From Pseudomonadota bacterium (lineage in GTDB: Bacteria; Cyanobacteriota; Vampirovibrionia; Obscuribacterales; Obscuribacteraceae): 52,839 bases of DNA. Where the stretch lies: the NCBI GenBank assembly GCA_021324135.1, contig JAJPJO010000104.1, positions 1 to 52,839 of the forward strand. Direction: 5' to 3'. Below, piece after piece: positions 16,922-24,596 of this stretch. Each line of letters begins with the position of its first letter. Positions within the stretch are counted from its first letter, which is position 1. The notes beneath the pieces were generated by a model. The model worked only from the letters and a program-made list of their open reading frames with translations, was not told the DNA's origin and did not search any database. The position numbers were made by a program, and so were the translations under genes.

Positions 16922-18157
16922 ATGAATCGACGCGATTTTTTGAAAGCTGGAATGTGCCTGTCCATGTCGCTTCTCGGCGCGGAGTTGCCGGCATTTGCAT
17001 ATGGCGGCGGCTCGAAGGCGATGGAAGGCAAAAAATTTGTAGTGGTTTTTCTTCGCGGTGCCGTTGATGGACTGAACGTCATTGCTCCTTTTGGAGACAA
17101 CCGCTACTATCAAGCACGCCCGACCATAGCCATTCCAGCACCCGGACAGACTGATGGGCTGCTCAATCTGGATGGCTATTTCGGTATGCACCCGGTTCTG
17201 GAGCCGCTCATGCCTTACTGGCAAAACAAAACGCTTGCCTTCGTCCATGCAAGCGGCTCGCCCGATCCAACCCGGTCACACTTCGATGCGCAAGATTACA
17301 TGGAATCCGGCCGACCCGGAGTTAAGCTGGTAAATTCAGGCTGGTTGAACAGAGTGCTCAGCGACTTGCCGGATACTCACTCGCCATTGCGTGCCATCAA
17401 CGTTGGTGCCACACTGCCGCGCATCCTGCAAGGTCCGCAGAATGTGGCAAATTACGAACCCAACACGGCCGGCAGAAAAACGCCGATCGATCAACCGGTT
17501 GTAGCCGCTTCCTTTACGAAGATGTATGGCGGTGCCGATCAGTCGCTTTCCAAAGCGTTTGAGGAAGGCTTGCAAGCTAATCAAATGATCAACGAGAAGG
17601 TCTCTAAAGAAATGACCGAGGCTAACAAAGGCGCGCCCCAGGCGAGGCAGTTCAAGAAGTTCGGAGAACAGCTCGGTAAGCTGTTTGCCGATGATCCGGC
17701 TGTTCAGGTCGCCTTCGTCGCCCTCGGTGGTTTTGACACGCACGTCAACCAGGGTGCCGGCAAAGGTCAACTCGCTAATCAACTGACCGTGCTGGGCCGC
17801 GGTCTTGCCGACCTGGCCGGCGCCCTCGGCGATGACTACAAAAATACTGTAATCGTGGTCATGTCTGAGTTTGGACGAACGGTCAAGGAAAACGGAAATG
17901 GTGGCACCGATCACGGACATGGCAATGTCATGTGGGTCATGGGTGGCCAAGTGAACGGCGGTAAAGTCTATGGACAAATGCCTGAGCTAAATGAGGAGCG
18001 ACTATTCGAACGTCGCGATCTGCCAGTCAATACTGACTTCCGCTCGGTCATTTCAATGATTGCTCAAAACCATCTCCATTTTTCAAAATCACAATTGAAG
18101 GACTTGTTTCCCGACTTCAGCGGCATTGACAGCACCGTGAGCGGCCTGCTCGGTTAG
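16922..18157 (+). CDS. DUF1501 Tat-exported protein, first copy, 411 aa
   Basis: The N-terminus NRRDFLKAGMCLSMSLLGA fits a twin-arginine signal. The mature part has family motifs FVVVFLRGAVDGLNVI, YYQARPTIAIP, HPVLEPLMPYWQNK, SHFDAQDYMESG, ALGGFDTHVNQG, VIVVMSEFGRTVKENG and GGTDHGHGNVMWVMGG. DUF1501 proteins belong to the alkaline-phosphatase/sulfatase-like fold group, and the conserved Asp and His in DTH and TDHGHG are consistent with a metal site. The gene lies 4 nt behind the DUF1800 gene and is closed by a strong terminator, so the two form a bicistronic operon. Confidence 0.9.
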   Translation: MNRRDFLKAGMCLSMSLLGAELPAFAYGGGSKAMEGKKFVVVFLRGAVDGLNVIAPFGDNRYYQARPTIAIPAPGQTDGLLNLDGYFGMHPVLEPLMPYWQNKTLAFVHASGSPDPTRSHFDAQDYMESGRPGVKLVNSGWLNRVLSDLPDTHSPLRAINVGATLPRILQGPQNVANYEPNTAGRKTPIDQPVVAASFTKMYGGADQSLSKAFEEGLQANQMINEKVSKEMTEANKGAPQARQFKKFGEQLGKLFADDPAVQVAFVALGGFDTHVNQGAGKGQLANQLTVLGRGLADLAGALGDDYKNTVIVVMSEFGRTVKENGNGGTDHGHGNVMWVMGGQVNGGKVYGQMPELNEERLFERRDLPVNTDFRSVISMIAQNHLHFSKSQLKDLFPDFSGIDSTVSGLLG

Positions 18158-18180
18158 CGAACTTACGAACAGAAGGCATA

Positions 18181-18218
18181 ATGAGGGCAATCGCTTAGCT
18201 TGTTGCCCTCATTTTTTT
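18181..18218 (+). terminator. Rho-independent terminator of the first DUF1800-DUF1501 operon
   Basis: A perfect 10-bp stem (ATGAGGGCAA with TTGCCCTCAT) encloses a 12-nt loop and is followed by seven T. It begins 23 nt after the DUF1501 stop codon. Confidence 0.9.
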
Positions 18219-18295
18219 GTCGGCGCCTTGCCGCTGTTTTTATGCTTTGCGCTTCGGATAAAATACGATTCTCATCTTTGATTATGGAGGCTCCA

Positions 18296-19417
18296 ATGCG
18301 ATCCGTTTTTTGCTCGCCTACAAGGTATGTACAAGGCAGAGACGCGACAAACAATCTCGGCGATGAAATACATTTTTTGGGTCTGGGCAAGCGCGTTTGC
18401 ATCATCCATTCCAAATCGGCAATGAGACTTCTCGACGACACATGGCGAGCTTCAATGAAGAATGCCAAAATTTCATTCATTCTCTGCCGATTTCAAGGTG
18501 AATGCACGCGCGATGAAATCGCCAGAATCAAGGCCGTGGTAGAGGATCACAAATCAGAGGTCATCGTAGGCTCAGGCGGCGGCAAAGTTCTCGACACGGC
18601 ACGCGCCGTGGCTAGCGAAATGAACTTGCCGGTCGTCAACTGTCCGACAGTCGCCTCCAGTGACGCCCCATGCAGCGCTCTTTCTGTCGTATACACACCC
18701 GAGGGTGAGTTCGAATCATACATTTTCTACAAGAAAAATCCGGATCTGGTCCTGGTTGACACGAGCGTGATCGCAAAGGCACCGGTTCGCCTCCTGGTTG
18801 CCGGCATGGGAGATGCCCTGGCGACCGCATTTGAAGCCCGAACCGTTGTGCGCGCCGGCAAGAAAAATCAAGTCGGAGGTGCCACCACCATTAGTGCCGC
18901 TGCCCTGGCCGAACTCTGCTTTCAGACTCTCATAGCAGACAGCGCAGAAGCGATACAAGCCGTCAAAAAGAAAGCCGTAACCCCGGCTCTCGAGCGCATA
19001 GTTGAAGCAAACACCCTGCTGTCCGGACTGGGTTTTGAATCAGGAGGACTAGCGGTAGCGCATTCGGTGCATAACGGACTGACCAGACTGCCTGAGACGC
19101 ATAACTTTTATCACGGCGAGAAAGTCGCCTTTGGACTGCTTGTACAGCTCGTCCTGGAAGGTCAGGGATTGGAGCTGATCAGCCAGATTGTCGAGTACTG
19201 CAGTGACGTGGGTCTGCCGATCACACTGGGGGATCTCGGCATCAGAAATCCTGACCTCGACAATATCAAGAAAGTGGCCGAGCGCACTGTCGCCCCTGGT
19301 GAAACGGCACACAATGAGCCTTTTGAAGTGACTGCGAATATGGTTGCCGATGCAATAATGACCGCGGACGAAATCGGCAAGAGCTGGAAAGTTCAACTTG
19401 AGGAAGCGAAAGTTTGA
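18296..19417 (+). CDS. GldA-type iron-containing alcohol (glycerol) dehydrogenase
   Basis: The 373-residue product shows the NAD-binding glycine motif GSGGGKVLDTARAVA near residue 85, then PTVASSDAPCSALSVVY, the metal-binding GMGDALATAFEA segment, and the His ligands in AVAHSVHNGL and NFYHGEKVAFG. These features identify the glycerol dehydrogenase (GldA) branch of the group III alcohol dehydrogenases, soluble and NAD-linked. Glycerol as substrate is not proven. The start was set at the ATG preceded by GGAGG; the longer frame would extend over the upstream terminator region. Confidence 0.88.
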   Translation: MRSVFCSPTRYVQGRDATNNLGDEIHFLGLGKRVCIIHSKSAMRLLDDTWRASMKNAKISFILCRFQGECTRDEIARIKAVVEDHKSEVIVGSGGGKVLDTARAVASEMNLPVVNCPTVASSDAPCSALSVVYTPEGEFESYIFYKKNPDLVLVDTSVIAKAPVRLLVAGMGDALATAFEARTVVRAGKKNQVGGATTISAAALAELCFQTLIADSAEAIQAVKKKAVTPALERIVEANTLLSGLGFESGGLAVAHSVHNGLTRLPETHNFYHGEKVAFGLLVQLVLEGQGLELISQIVEYCSDVGLPITLGDLGIRNPDLDNIKKVAERTVAPGETAHNEPFEVTANMVADAIMTADEIGKSWKVQLEEAKV

Positions 19418-19438
19418 GTCAGGTACGGAGAACGCTCG

Positions 19439-20146
19439 ATGTTAACTCGCTGTCCAAATCCGACCTGCTTGCTGGAGTTTGAGATTCCACAAGTTTCGCC
19501 CTTGAGCGCGCCGATAGACAAGCGCGGTCATTATTCAGGAAGCTGCCCTCAATGCGGACAGGTCGCGGCATTCCGTTCGGCAGAGGCAGAAGCGGTAATC
19601 GAGCGCGAGTTTGAAAAGCGCAAAGCACGCGGAGCATTGCAAGGCGGCCCTGACCTGTCGCCCGATCGGATTTCACCATATTCGGTACTGGTTGAGGATG
19701 TGCGCAGCTTATGGAATGTCGGATCAATCTTCAGGACATCTGACGGTGCAGGATTCAAGCGCATCTTTCTTTGCGGAATTACAGGCGCACCGCCACGCCG
19801 GGAGATTGAAAAGGTGAGCCTTGGAGCTGAAGAAAATGTCTGGTGGCAATATCACGTGAACCCTCTGGTGCCGATGCTCGCTCTCAGGCAAGAGGGAACA
19901 CAACTTGTCGGTCTGGAGAAAACCGATAATAGCATCGCCCTATCCGACGCGATAGCAGATTCTCGAATCGAGCCGCCGATGTGCCTGATCGTAGGCAATG
20001 AAGTGAGCGGCTTATCTCCACAAGTCATATCGCATTGCGACTTGATCTGCCACCTGCCCATGCGCGGCTTGAAAGAATCGCTGAACGTGGCAGTCGCTTA
20101 TGGTATCGCTGCCTATATGATTACCGGGTCGAATACCAGGAAGTGA
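19439..20146 (+). CDS. TrmH/SpoU-family RNA 2'-O-methyltransferase with N-terminal zinc ribbon
   Basis: The C-terminal ~150 residues hold the three SPOUT motifs: NVGSIFRTSDGAG, CLIVGNEVSGLS and LPMRGLKESLNVAVAYG, which build the knotted SAM site. The N-terminus carries two Cys pairs, C5/C10 (CPNPTC) and C36/C39 (CPQC), forming a likely zinc ribbon that is not usual in TrmH. The methylated RNA (tRNA or rRNA) cannot be told. GGAGAAC precedes the ATG and the gene follows the dehydrogenase by 21 nt, suggesting co-transcription. Confidence 0.88.
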   Translation: MLTRCPNPTCLLEFEIPQVSPLSAPIDKRGHYSGSCPQCGQVAAFRSAEAEAVIEREFEKRKARGALQGGPDLSPDRISPYSVLVEDVRSLWNVGSIFRTSDGAGFKRIFLCGITGAPPRREIEKVSLGAEENVWWQYHVNPLVPMLALRQEGTQLVGLEKTDNSIALSDAIADSRIEPPMCLIVGNEVSGLSPQVISHCDLICHLPMRGLKESLNVAVAYGIAAYMITGSNTRK

Positions 20147-20199
20147 TTTCCCGGAGCCAACCGATCAGCGATCGTGTTCACTCAAGAGATTCCAAAACA

Positions 20200-20763
20200 T
20201 CAAAAGGCGAGATCGTGAAAGAATGCGGCGCCGATAATCGCGGTGGCGATCGTAGCCGCCATTACTGCATAGACTGTCGTCAAAAGAGCATCCACGTTTG
20301 AAGGTTTTATTCTCCATCTCAGGTAGTGAAGAACGGCATGGGCACTCACTCCCATCAAGGCCACGAAGTAGCAGAAGATATTACTCAAGCCGAGGTCCTT
20401 GTAGGCAAACCAGAGTGCCAGCCCGCCAATGAAGAGAACGTTTCCGAAACTGGATATTGCCGCACTGACTCTCTCATCGATCACGTCTCGCCAGGATCGG
20501 TTTGAAGCTTCGACATAATAAACGTTCATCACCAGAACGACGGCATTGAAAATACAAAGCATGCCAAATAAGGCAGCTGTTCGCTGACTATCGTCACTCA
20601 AGTTGGGAAGGTAAGCCAACGCCGCAATCACCATGATGCCCAGGCAAATCAGAACCAGCGCTCTCAGCCTTACTGAGGGACCCGGAGCATCTTTCGGTTC
20701 GTTGTAATCGTCGTGTTTGTTTTCGCTCATCGTGGACACCGGCTCTCCAGTCCTTATTCCCAT
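20200..20763 (-). CDS. Unknown polytopic membrane protein, 187 aa
   Basis: A polar N-terminal ~30 residues is followed by about five hydrophobic segments (LVLICLGIMVIAALAYL, LFGMLCIFNAVVLVMNVYY, SSFGNVLFIGGLALWFAY, IFCYFVALMGVSAHAVLHY, VYAVMAATIATAIIGAAFF). No family is recognised. AAGG six nt before the ATG supports this start over an internal Met 12 codons on. It is divergent from the TPR gene, with a 99-nt shared promoter region. Confidence 0.75.
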   Translation of the reverse strand: MGIRTGEPVSTMSENKHDDYNEPKDAPGPSVRLRALVLICLGIMVIAALAYLPNLSDDSQRTAALFGMLCIFNAVVLVMNVYYVEASNRSWRDVIDERVSAAISSFGNVLFIGGLALWFAYKDLGLSNIFCYFVALMGVSAHAVLHYLRWRIKPSNVDALLTTVYAVMAATIATAIIGAAFFHDLAF

Positions 20764-20862
20764 CTGCTACCTTATTAACGCAAACACATGATATCGACCG
20801 TCCAAAGCCTCACGCCCATTGTATAATTTCGGCTGATTGTCCGATGAGGCATTAAGGGCCGG

Positions 20863-21591
20863 ATGCTGCGCTCCACGAGTAAAACGATTCTCCAACTGAG
20901 TGTTTTGATCTGCTGTCTGCTCTCCTGCCAGACAGCACACGCTGAAGGTTTTCCCGGCATCGGTGATCGCGGGCAATACGCCGAAGCGCTCCCTCACTAC
21001 AATTTAGGCAATCGTTATTTGTCTAAGGAATGGTATGAGAAAGCTGTCGAGAAATACAATGACGCGATCGCCATTTATCCATTCGACGCAGACGTTTACA
21101 CCAATCTGGCCATCGCTTTGAGAAAACTCGGCAGGACAGCCGAAGCAGAAGGCGCTTGCCGGAAAGCGCTCGAGCTCAAACCGGATGATTGGATGGCCTG
21201 GAGTAATCTGGCTAATCTGCTGATGATTCAAGATCGTTATCCGGAAGCGTACCACTATTTCAAAGGAGCCCTGAAGTGTAATTTGCCGAGCGAGGAGCGC
21301 GCCGCAATTCAAAGCAACATTGAAGGAATGACCAAAATAATGAAGGCAAAGGGTTTGGCCCTGGATGGCAGCAGCCTCTCACCAGATGCGATACCAGTTG
21401 ATTCACCCGGCACGTCACATTCAAAAAAGCATAAAGCGATGCACTCTGTATCCAGCAGCGCCTCTCATCAGAAGGTAGCATCGAAGACCTTCACGACACA
21501 CGCTAAGGAACAAGCTGTGTCACCGAAAGCCGGCACCGCATCCGGTGATGTCGATATGCATGCCTACAGTCAATGGCTCGGCTCGCCCTAA
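20863..21591 (+). CDS. Exported TPR protein, 242 aa
   Basis: A signal peptide (residues ~1-27, LSVLICCLLSCQTAHA) is followed by three tetratricopeptide repeats at roughly 43-150, with the motifs YNLGNRYLSKEWYEKAVEKY, VYTNLAIALRKLGRTAEAE and AWSNLANLLMIQDRYPEAY. The last ~70 residues are Ser/Lys/His-rich and likely disordered. Such proteins act as protein-binding scaffolds in the periplasm or at the surface. A clear TATAAT lies 35 nt before the gene, and AGGG precedes the ATG. Confidence 0.85.
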   Translation: MLRSTSKTILQLSVLICCLLSCQTAHAEGFPGIGDRGQYAEALPHYNLGNRYLSKEWYEKAVEKYNDAIAIYPFDADVYTNLAIALRKLGRTAEAEGACRKALELKPDDWMAWSNLANLLMIQDRYPEAYHYFKGALKCNLPSEERAAIQSNIEGMTKIMKAKGLALDGSSLSPDAIPVDSPGTSHSKKHKAMHSVSSSASHQKVASKTFTTHAKEQAVSPKAGTASGDVDMHAYSQWLGSP

Positions 21592-21596
21592 CTGAA

Positions 21597-21611
21597 GAGA
21601 GATATTCTCTC
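21597..21611. terminator. Short hairpin between convergent genes
   Basis: A perfect 6-bp stem (GAGAGA/TCTCTC) with a 3-nt loop sits in the 18-nt gap between two convergent genes and includes the last two bases of the aminotransferase frame. There is no T-run, so termination is only possible, not shown. Confidence 0.3.
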
Positions 21612-22509
21612 AAGTGCTCAAAGAAGAGCGGAAAGCTTCGTGCAACTTAGTGACTAAAGGACCCGGACGTCCTTCGCCGATCCTTTTGTCGTTTACTCTT
21701 ACGATGGAAATCAATTCCTCAGGCGTTCCCGCCAGGAATAATTCATTCAGCTCGTAGATTTCGCCTTCAGTGATTTTAGTCTCCTCTAAAGGAATTGAGA
21801 TTGCTTTTGCTAGCTCAAGAACCTGTCTTTTGGTAATGCCGGGCAAGACTTTTGATGAAGATGGCGCCACCAGGAGTTTGCCATTCCTGATGCCAAACAT
21901 TGAAGTGTGGCTGCCCTCCGTCATGTAACCATCAGCATCAATGAAAATCACTTCCATTGCGCCTTGCTGGCGGGCGAATTGAGCGGCCATACAATTAGCG
22001 GCCAGGCTTGTTGCCTTTATGTCATTACGAGCCCAGCGAATGTCTCGATGCGTGACTGCAGATGCGCCGGCGGCACGCACGGAGGCATATGGATCGTCAA
22101 AAGGCTGGGCATAGATCAGCACATTTGGAGAGTACGACTCAGGATAATGATGTGTGCGTGCGGCTTCCCCTCGGGTGATTTGTAAATACAGAAGAGCCTC
22201 ACTCAGACCACTTCTTTCAACCGTCTCATGCAAGCGCTGATCAATGGTATCCAGATCGACGAATCTAATATCAAGCGAAGCCATGCTGTTCTTTAGCCGA
22301 TCGAGATGGTCGTGCAAACGAAAAAGTTTGCCGCGATATACACGAATCACCTCGTAGACTGAATCACCAAACAAAAAGGCACGGTCGAGCACCGAGACCT
22401 TCACTTCCAGAAGCGGCATGAAAGCGCCATTCCAATTAGCGACGATATCCAAGAGCGAGCCTTTATCTAACAAGCCGCTTCCCTTCTCATCAGTCTTGCT
22501 TCGATCCAT
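21610..22509 (-). CDS. Class IV aminotransferase, D-amino-acid aminotransferase-like
   Basis: This fold-type IV PLP enzyme has the early motif VLDRAFLFGDSVYEVIRVY, LYLQITRGEAARTHHYP (the RGxxxRxHxxP pattern typical of D-amino acid aminotransferases), and the PLP Lys165 in RNDIKATSLAANC. Later motifs TEGSHTSMFGIRNGKL and LPGITKRQVLELA agree. It would transfer amino groups between D-amino acids and 2-oxo acids, supplying D-amino acids for the cell wall; a branched-chain substrate cannot be excluded. The start codon overlaps the end of the cytochrome lipoprotein gene by 20 nt and has AAGGTGG upstream, so it is the last gene of a four-gene operon. Confidence 0.85.
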   Translation of the reverse strand: MDRSKTDEKGSGLLDKGSLLDIVANWNGAFMPLLEVKVSVLDRAFLFGDSVYEVIRVYRGKLFRLHDHLDRLKNSMASLDIRFVDLDTIDQRLHETVERSGLSEALLYLQITRGEAARTHHYPESYSPNVLIYAQPFDDPYASVRAAGASAVTHRDIRWARNDIKATSLAANCMAAQFARQQGAMEVIFIDADGYMTEGSHTSMFGIRNGKLLVAPSSSKVLPGITKRQVLELAKAISIPLEETKITEGEIYELNELFLAGTPEELISIVRVNDKRIGEGRPGPLVTKLHEAFRSSLST

Positions 22510-23299
22510 GATCCTCCACCTTTGTCTTTTGTCTCTTCTCTCGTTCCTTCCTCGAGAGATCGGCAAGATAATCGATCAATGAGTCCACCTGCTCCCTTAT
22601 GAGCGGTCCACCGGAGCGGTCAAGAAAGCCGGGCATTGATCTGTGCGTCTTGCTTCCGTAACAGATTACATCGTTTATATGCTTCCTGTAAGCCGGGTTA
22701 TCGAAATCTCCATAAACGAGCGCTCCGCCGACCGCGCCTTTTGCATCCTCTCCGTGACACATGGCACAGTCAGCCTCGAACAATTCTTTCCCTGCCAGAC
22801 CTACGCCGCGATCGACGTGACAGCTGGTGCACTTCTCGTCAGTGAATATTTTGCTCTTGCCGGACTCGCTCAGTCCTGTATGGCGGTTCTTCACCTCGAG
22901 CTCAATCGGCAATGAAACCAGAGGTGATTTTGGATCGTTACTGGATACCTCAATGTGTTTGGTGACCTCTCCTTGTTTCATGGAGGTATCGACCATGATA
23001 TCGAGTTTGGTGCTCTCGCCCGGGCTCAGCCGACTCTTTTGCAGCGTGGGAACGGTGCAGCCGCAGCTCGAGTGAGCATCAAAGATTTTCAATTCGGCAT
23101 TGCCCTGGTTCGTGATCGAAAATGCTGCTTTGATTTCTATGCCCTCTTCCACTTTTCCAAGATTGAGGCTCTCGGGATCAAAAGAAATTTTTGGCTCGCT
23201 CTTCTGGGTGCATCCGCAAAGCCAAAAGCAGGTGAGCAACCAGATCGGTGTAATAAAATAATTCGATCCGATCTTGCATTTTGACAAAAAGCGACGCAT
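22490..23299 (-). CDS. DUF1573-cytochrome c lipoprotein with two haem motifs
   Basis: A lipoprotein signal ends at Cys30 (FWLCGC). Residues ~36-135 form a DUF1573 Ig-like domain with LGKVEEG, ITNQGNAEL and the hallmark SSCGCTVP. The C-terminal half holds two haem c attachment sites, CTSCH (157-161) and CAMCHG (178-182), with a candidate Met212 axial ligand in SMPGF. Only 16 residues separate the two motifs, so they could be two closely packed haems or one haem domain preceded by a vestigial site. The protein is anchored in the membrane and likely transfers electrons in the periplasm. It starts 2 nt after the HMA-protein gene. Confidence 0.85.
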   Translation of the reverse strand: MRRFLSKCKIGSNYFITPIWLLTCFWLCGCTQKSEPKISFDPESLNLGKVEEGIEIKAAFSITNQGNAELKIFDAHSSCGCTVPTLQKSRLSPGESTKLDIMVDTSMKQGEVTKHIEVSSNDPKSPLVSLPIELEVKNRHTGLSESGKSKIFTDEKCTSCHVDRGVGLAGKELFEADCAMCHGEDAKGAVGGALVYGDFDNPAYRKHINDVICYGSKTHRSMPGFLDRSGGPLIREQVDSLIDYLADLSRKEREKRQKTKVEDHGSKQD

Positions 23300-23301
23300 G
23301 A

Positions 23302-23766
23302 CTACAGCCTTCTTTGCGGCAAGTTATCTTGCTTTGGCACGATCAGCTGTGGAATCTCATTGAGATCTTGTTTTTCCAATCGATTCACATCAACACCTTT
23401 TTCCTTGCGAACAGTCTCGACAACTTTCATTTCATCAGCCTTAGACTTATCGAGAACCACCACAGCCCAATAGGGATAATAAATCGATATGTCGGCTTTA
23501 ATCACTCCTCGCATGTGCCTCAGCGCCTTAGCGACTCGACGAATGCAGGTCACGCAAGAGGCGCCGCGCACCTGAAAATCGAGGCGCTGATACGGCGCTC
23601 TGGCGTTTTTCTCATTGGCATTGAGAGCCTGGTCGAAGAGTGGTTTTGCAAGTGTTGATGGCACGGCCCAAACAACGGAATAAATGAAAAGACCGGACGA
23701 TATCGCTAACGCGCCGAACAAACGCGAATTCCGGAGCCGTTTTTGCCAAACTCTGCTTGGATTCAA
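23302..23766 (-). CDS. Membrane-anchored heavy-metal-associated (HMA) domain protein, 154 aa
   Basis: An N-terminal hydrophobic segment (GALAISSGLFIYSVVWAVPS) is a signal or anchor. An HMA-like ferredoxin fold follows, with FQVRGASCVTCIRRVAKAL, where Cys71 and Cys74 form the CxxC metal site, then RHMRGVIKADISIYYPYWAVVVLD. It would bind soft metals such as copper outside the membrane. The start is TTG, supported by GAGG five nt upstream, because no Met exists before the domain. It lies in the middle of the operon, directly before the cytochrome lipoprotein, suggesting a link to haem/copper redox chemistry. Confidence 0.82.
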   Translation of the reverse strand: MNPSRVWQKRLRNSRLFGALAISSGLFIYSVVWAVPSTLAKPLFDQALNANEKNARAPYQRLDFQVRGASCVTCIRRVAKALRHMRGVIKADISIYYPYWAVVVLDKSKADEMKVVETVRKEKGVDVNRLEKQDLNEIPQLIVPKQDNLPQRRL

Positions 23767-23773
23767 GGACGCC

Positions 23774-24358
23774 TCATCCGCCTATGTATGCTTGCAGCTT
23801 GTCTCGCAACATTATAAGGACAATGAAGGCGACCAGGTTAAAGCCGATGACCAGAAAGAGAAGCCCGGTTCCGATCATCAAATGCCAGCTTACAAGCGCG
23901 TGCCGGGGAGCCATGGCTCGAATGATGCCGAAGCGGCTGACGACGAAAACGACAATGGCAGCCAGAAGCATGAAGTCCGCCAGTAGATAGCAGCATGCCG
24001 CCAGGGTTTTCATCTCGAAAAACGGAAAGGCGGCAAATATGAGTGAGCCGATTAATGAGGCAACCAGGAGTCTGGTTGTAATTTTGTCCGACTGCCTGAA
24101 GTGCAAGGTCTTGTCTTTGCTCACCTCAGTCAAATATTCAAATGTCTTTGAGCAACCCTCCAACCAGGAGGCTCTGTCTTCCCTGCCTTTGCCCAGAGTC
24201 GGAGCCTGGCTGCCGGACTGGGCAGGCGTCTGGGAAGAACTGGAAGCAGATGAATCCGATACGGCCGGATCACTGGAGCCGGATGAGTCCGAAGCGGTAG
24301 AATCGCTTGCCGAGTGCATTTCCGAGTCGCCCTTGGTTTCGTTTTCGGCTTCTGTCAA
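23774..24358 (-). CDS. Ser-rich membrane protein of unknown function, first gene of operon
   Basis: The N-terminal ~55 residues are highly Ser/Asp/Ala-rich and likely disordered. A soluble linker with REDRASWLEGCSKTFEYL follows, then three or four membrane segments (LLVASLIGSLIFAAFPFF, CCYLLADFMLLAAIVVFVVS, LMIGTGLLFLVIGFNLVAFIVLI). No family is recognised. The chosen TTG start has AAGGAG 8 nt upstream. On the minus strand a TATACT box lies about 45 nt before it, so this is probably the operon's first gene. The next gene begins 7 nt after its stop. Confidence 0.7.
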   Translation of the reverse strand: MTEAENETKGDSEMHSASDSTASDSSGSSDPAVSDSSASSSSQTPAQSGSQAPTLGKGREDRASWLEGCSKTFEYLTEVSKDKTLHFRQSDKITTRLLVASLIGSLIFAAFPFFEMKTLAACCYLLADFMLLAAIVVFVVSRFGIIRAMAPRHALVSWHLMIGTGLLFLVIGFNLVAFIVLIMLRDKLQAYIGG

Positions 24359-24596
24359 TGTAAGAACTCCTTGCCCAACTTCCAACGATAGTATGTTTTT
24401 CGAGTATAGCCTACGCTTTCACTTGACCTCCAGGGGACTCGGCATTAAAATTAAACTTTGCTAAGCTTTGTAAGACTCGGCAAAAATCTCCTCATTGCGG
24501 TTGCAAAAAGAGGACTGTGCATAAGACGATCAACCGATCCTTCAAAGTACTCGTTTCTACTCGCTTGACTCGGACCGGGAAATAGGAGCATAAGCC

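Noticed and set aside
17336..17977. 213-codon minus-strand frame
   Set aside because: Shadow of the DUF1501 gene, whose family motifs are complete on the plus strand.
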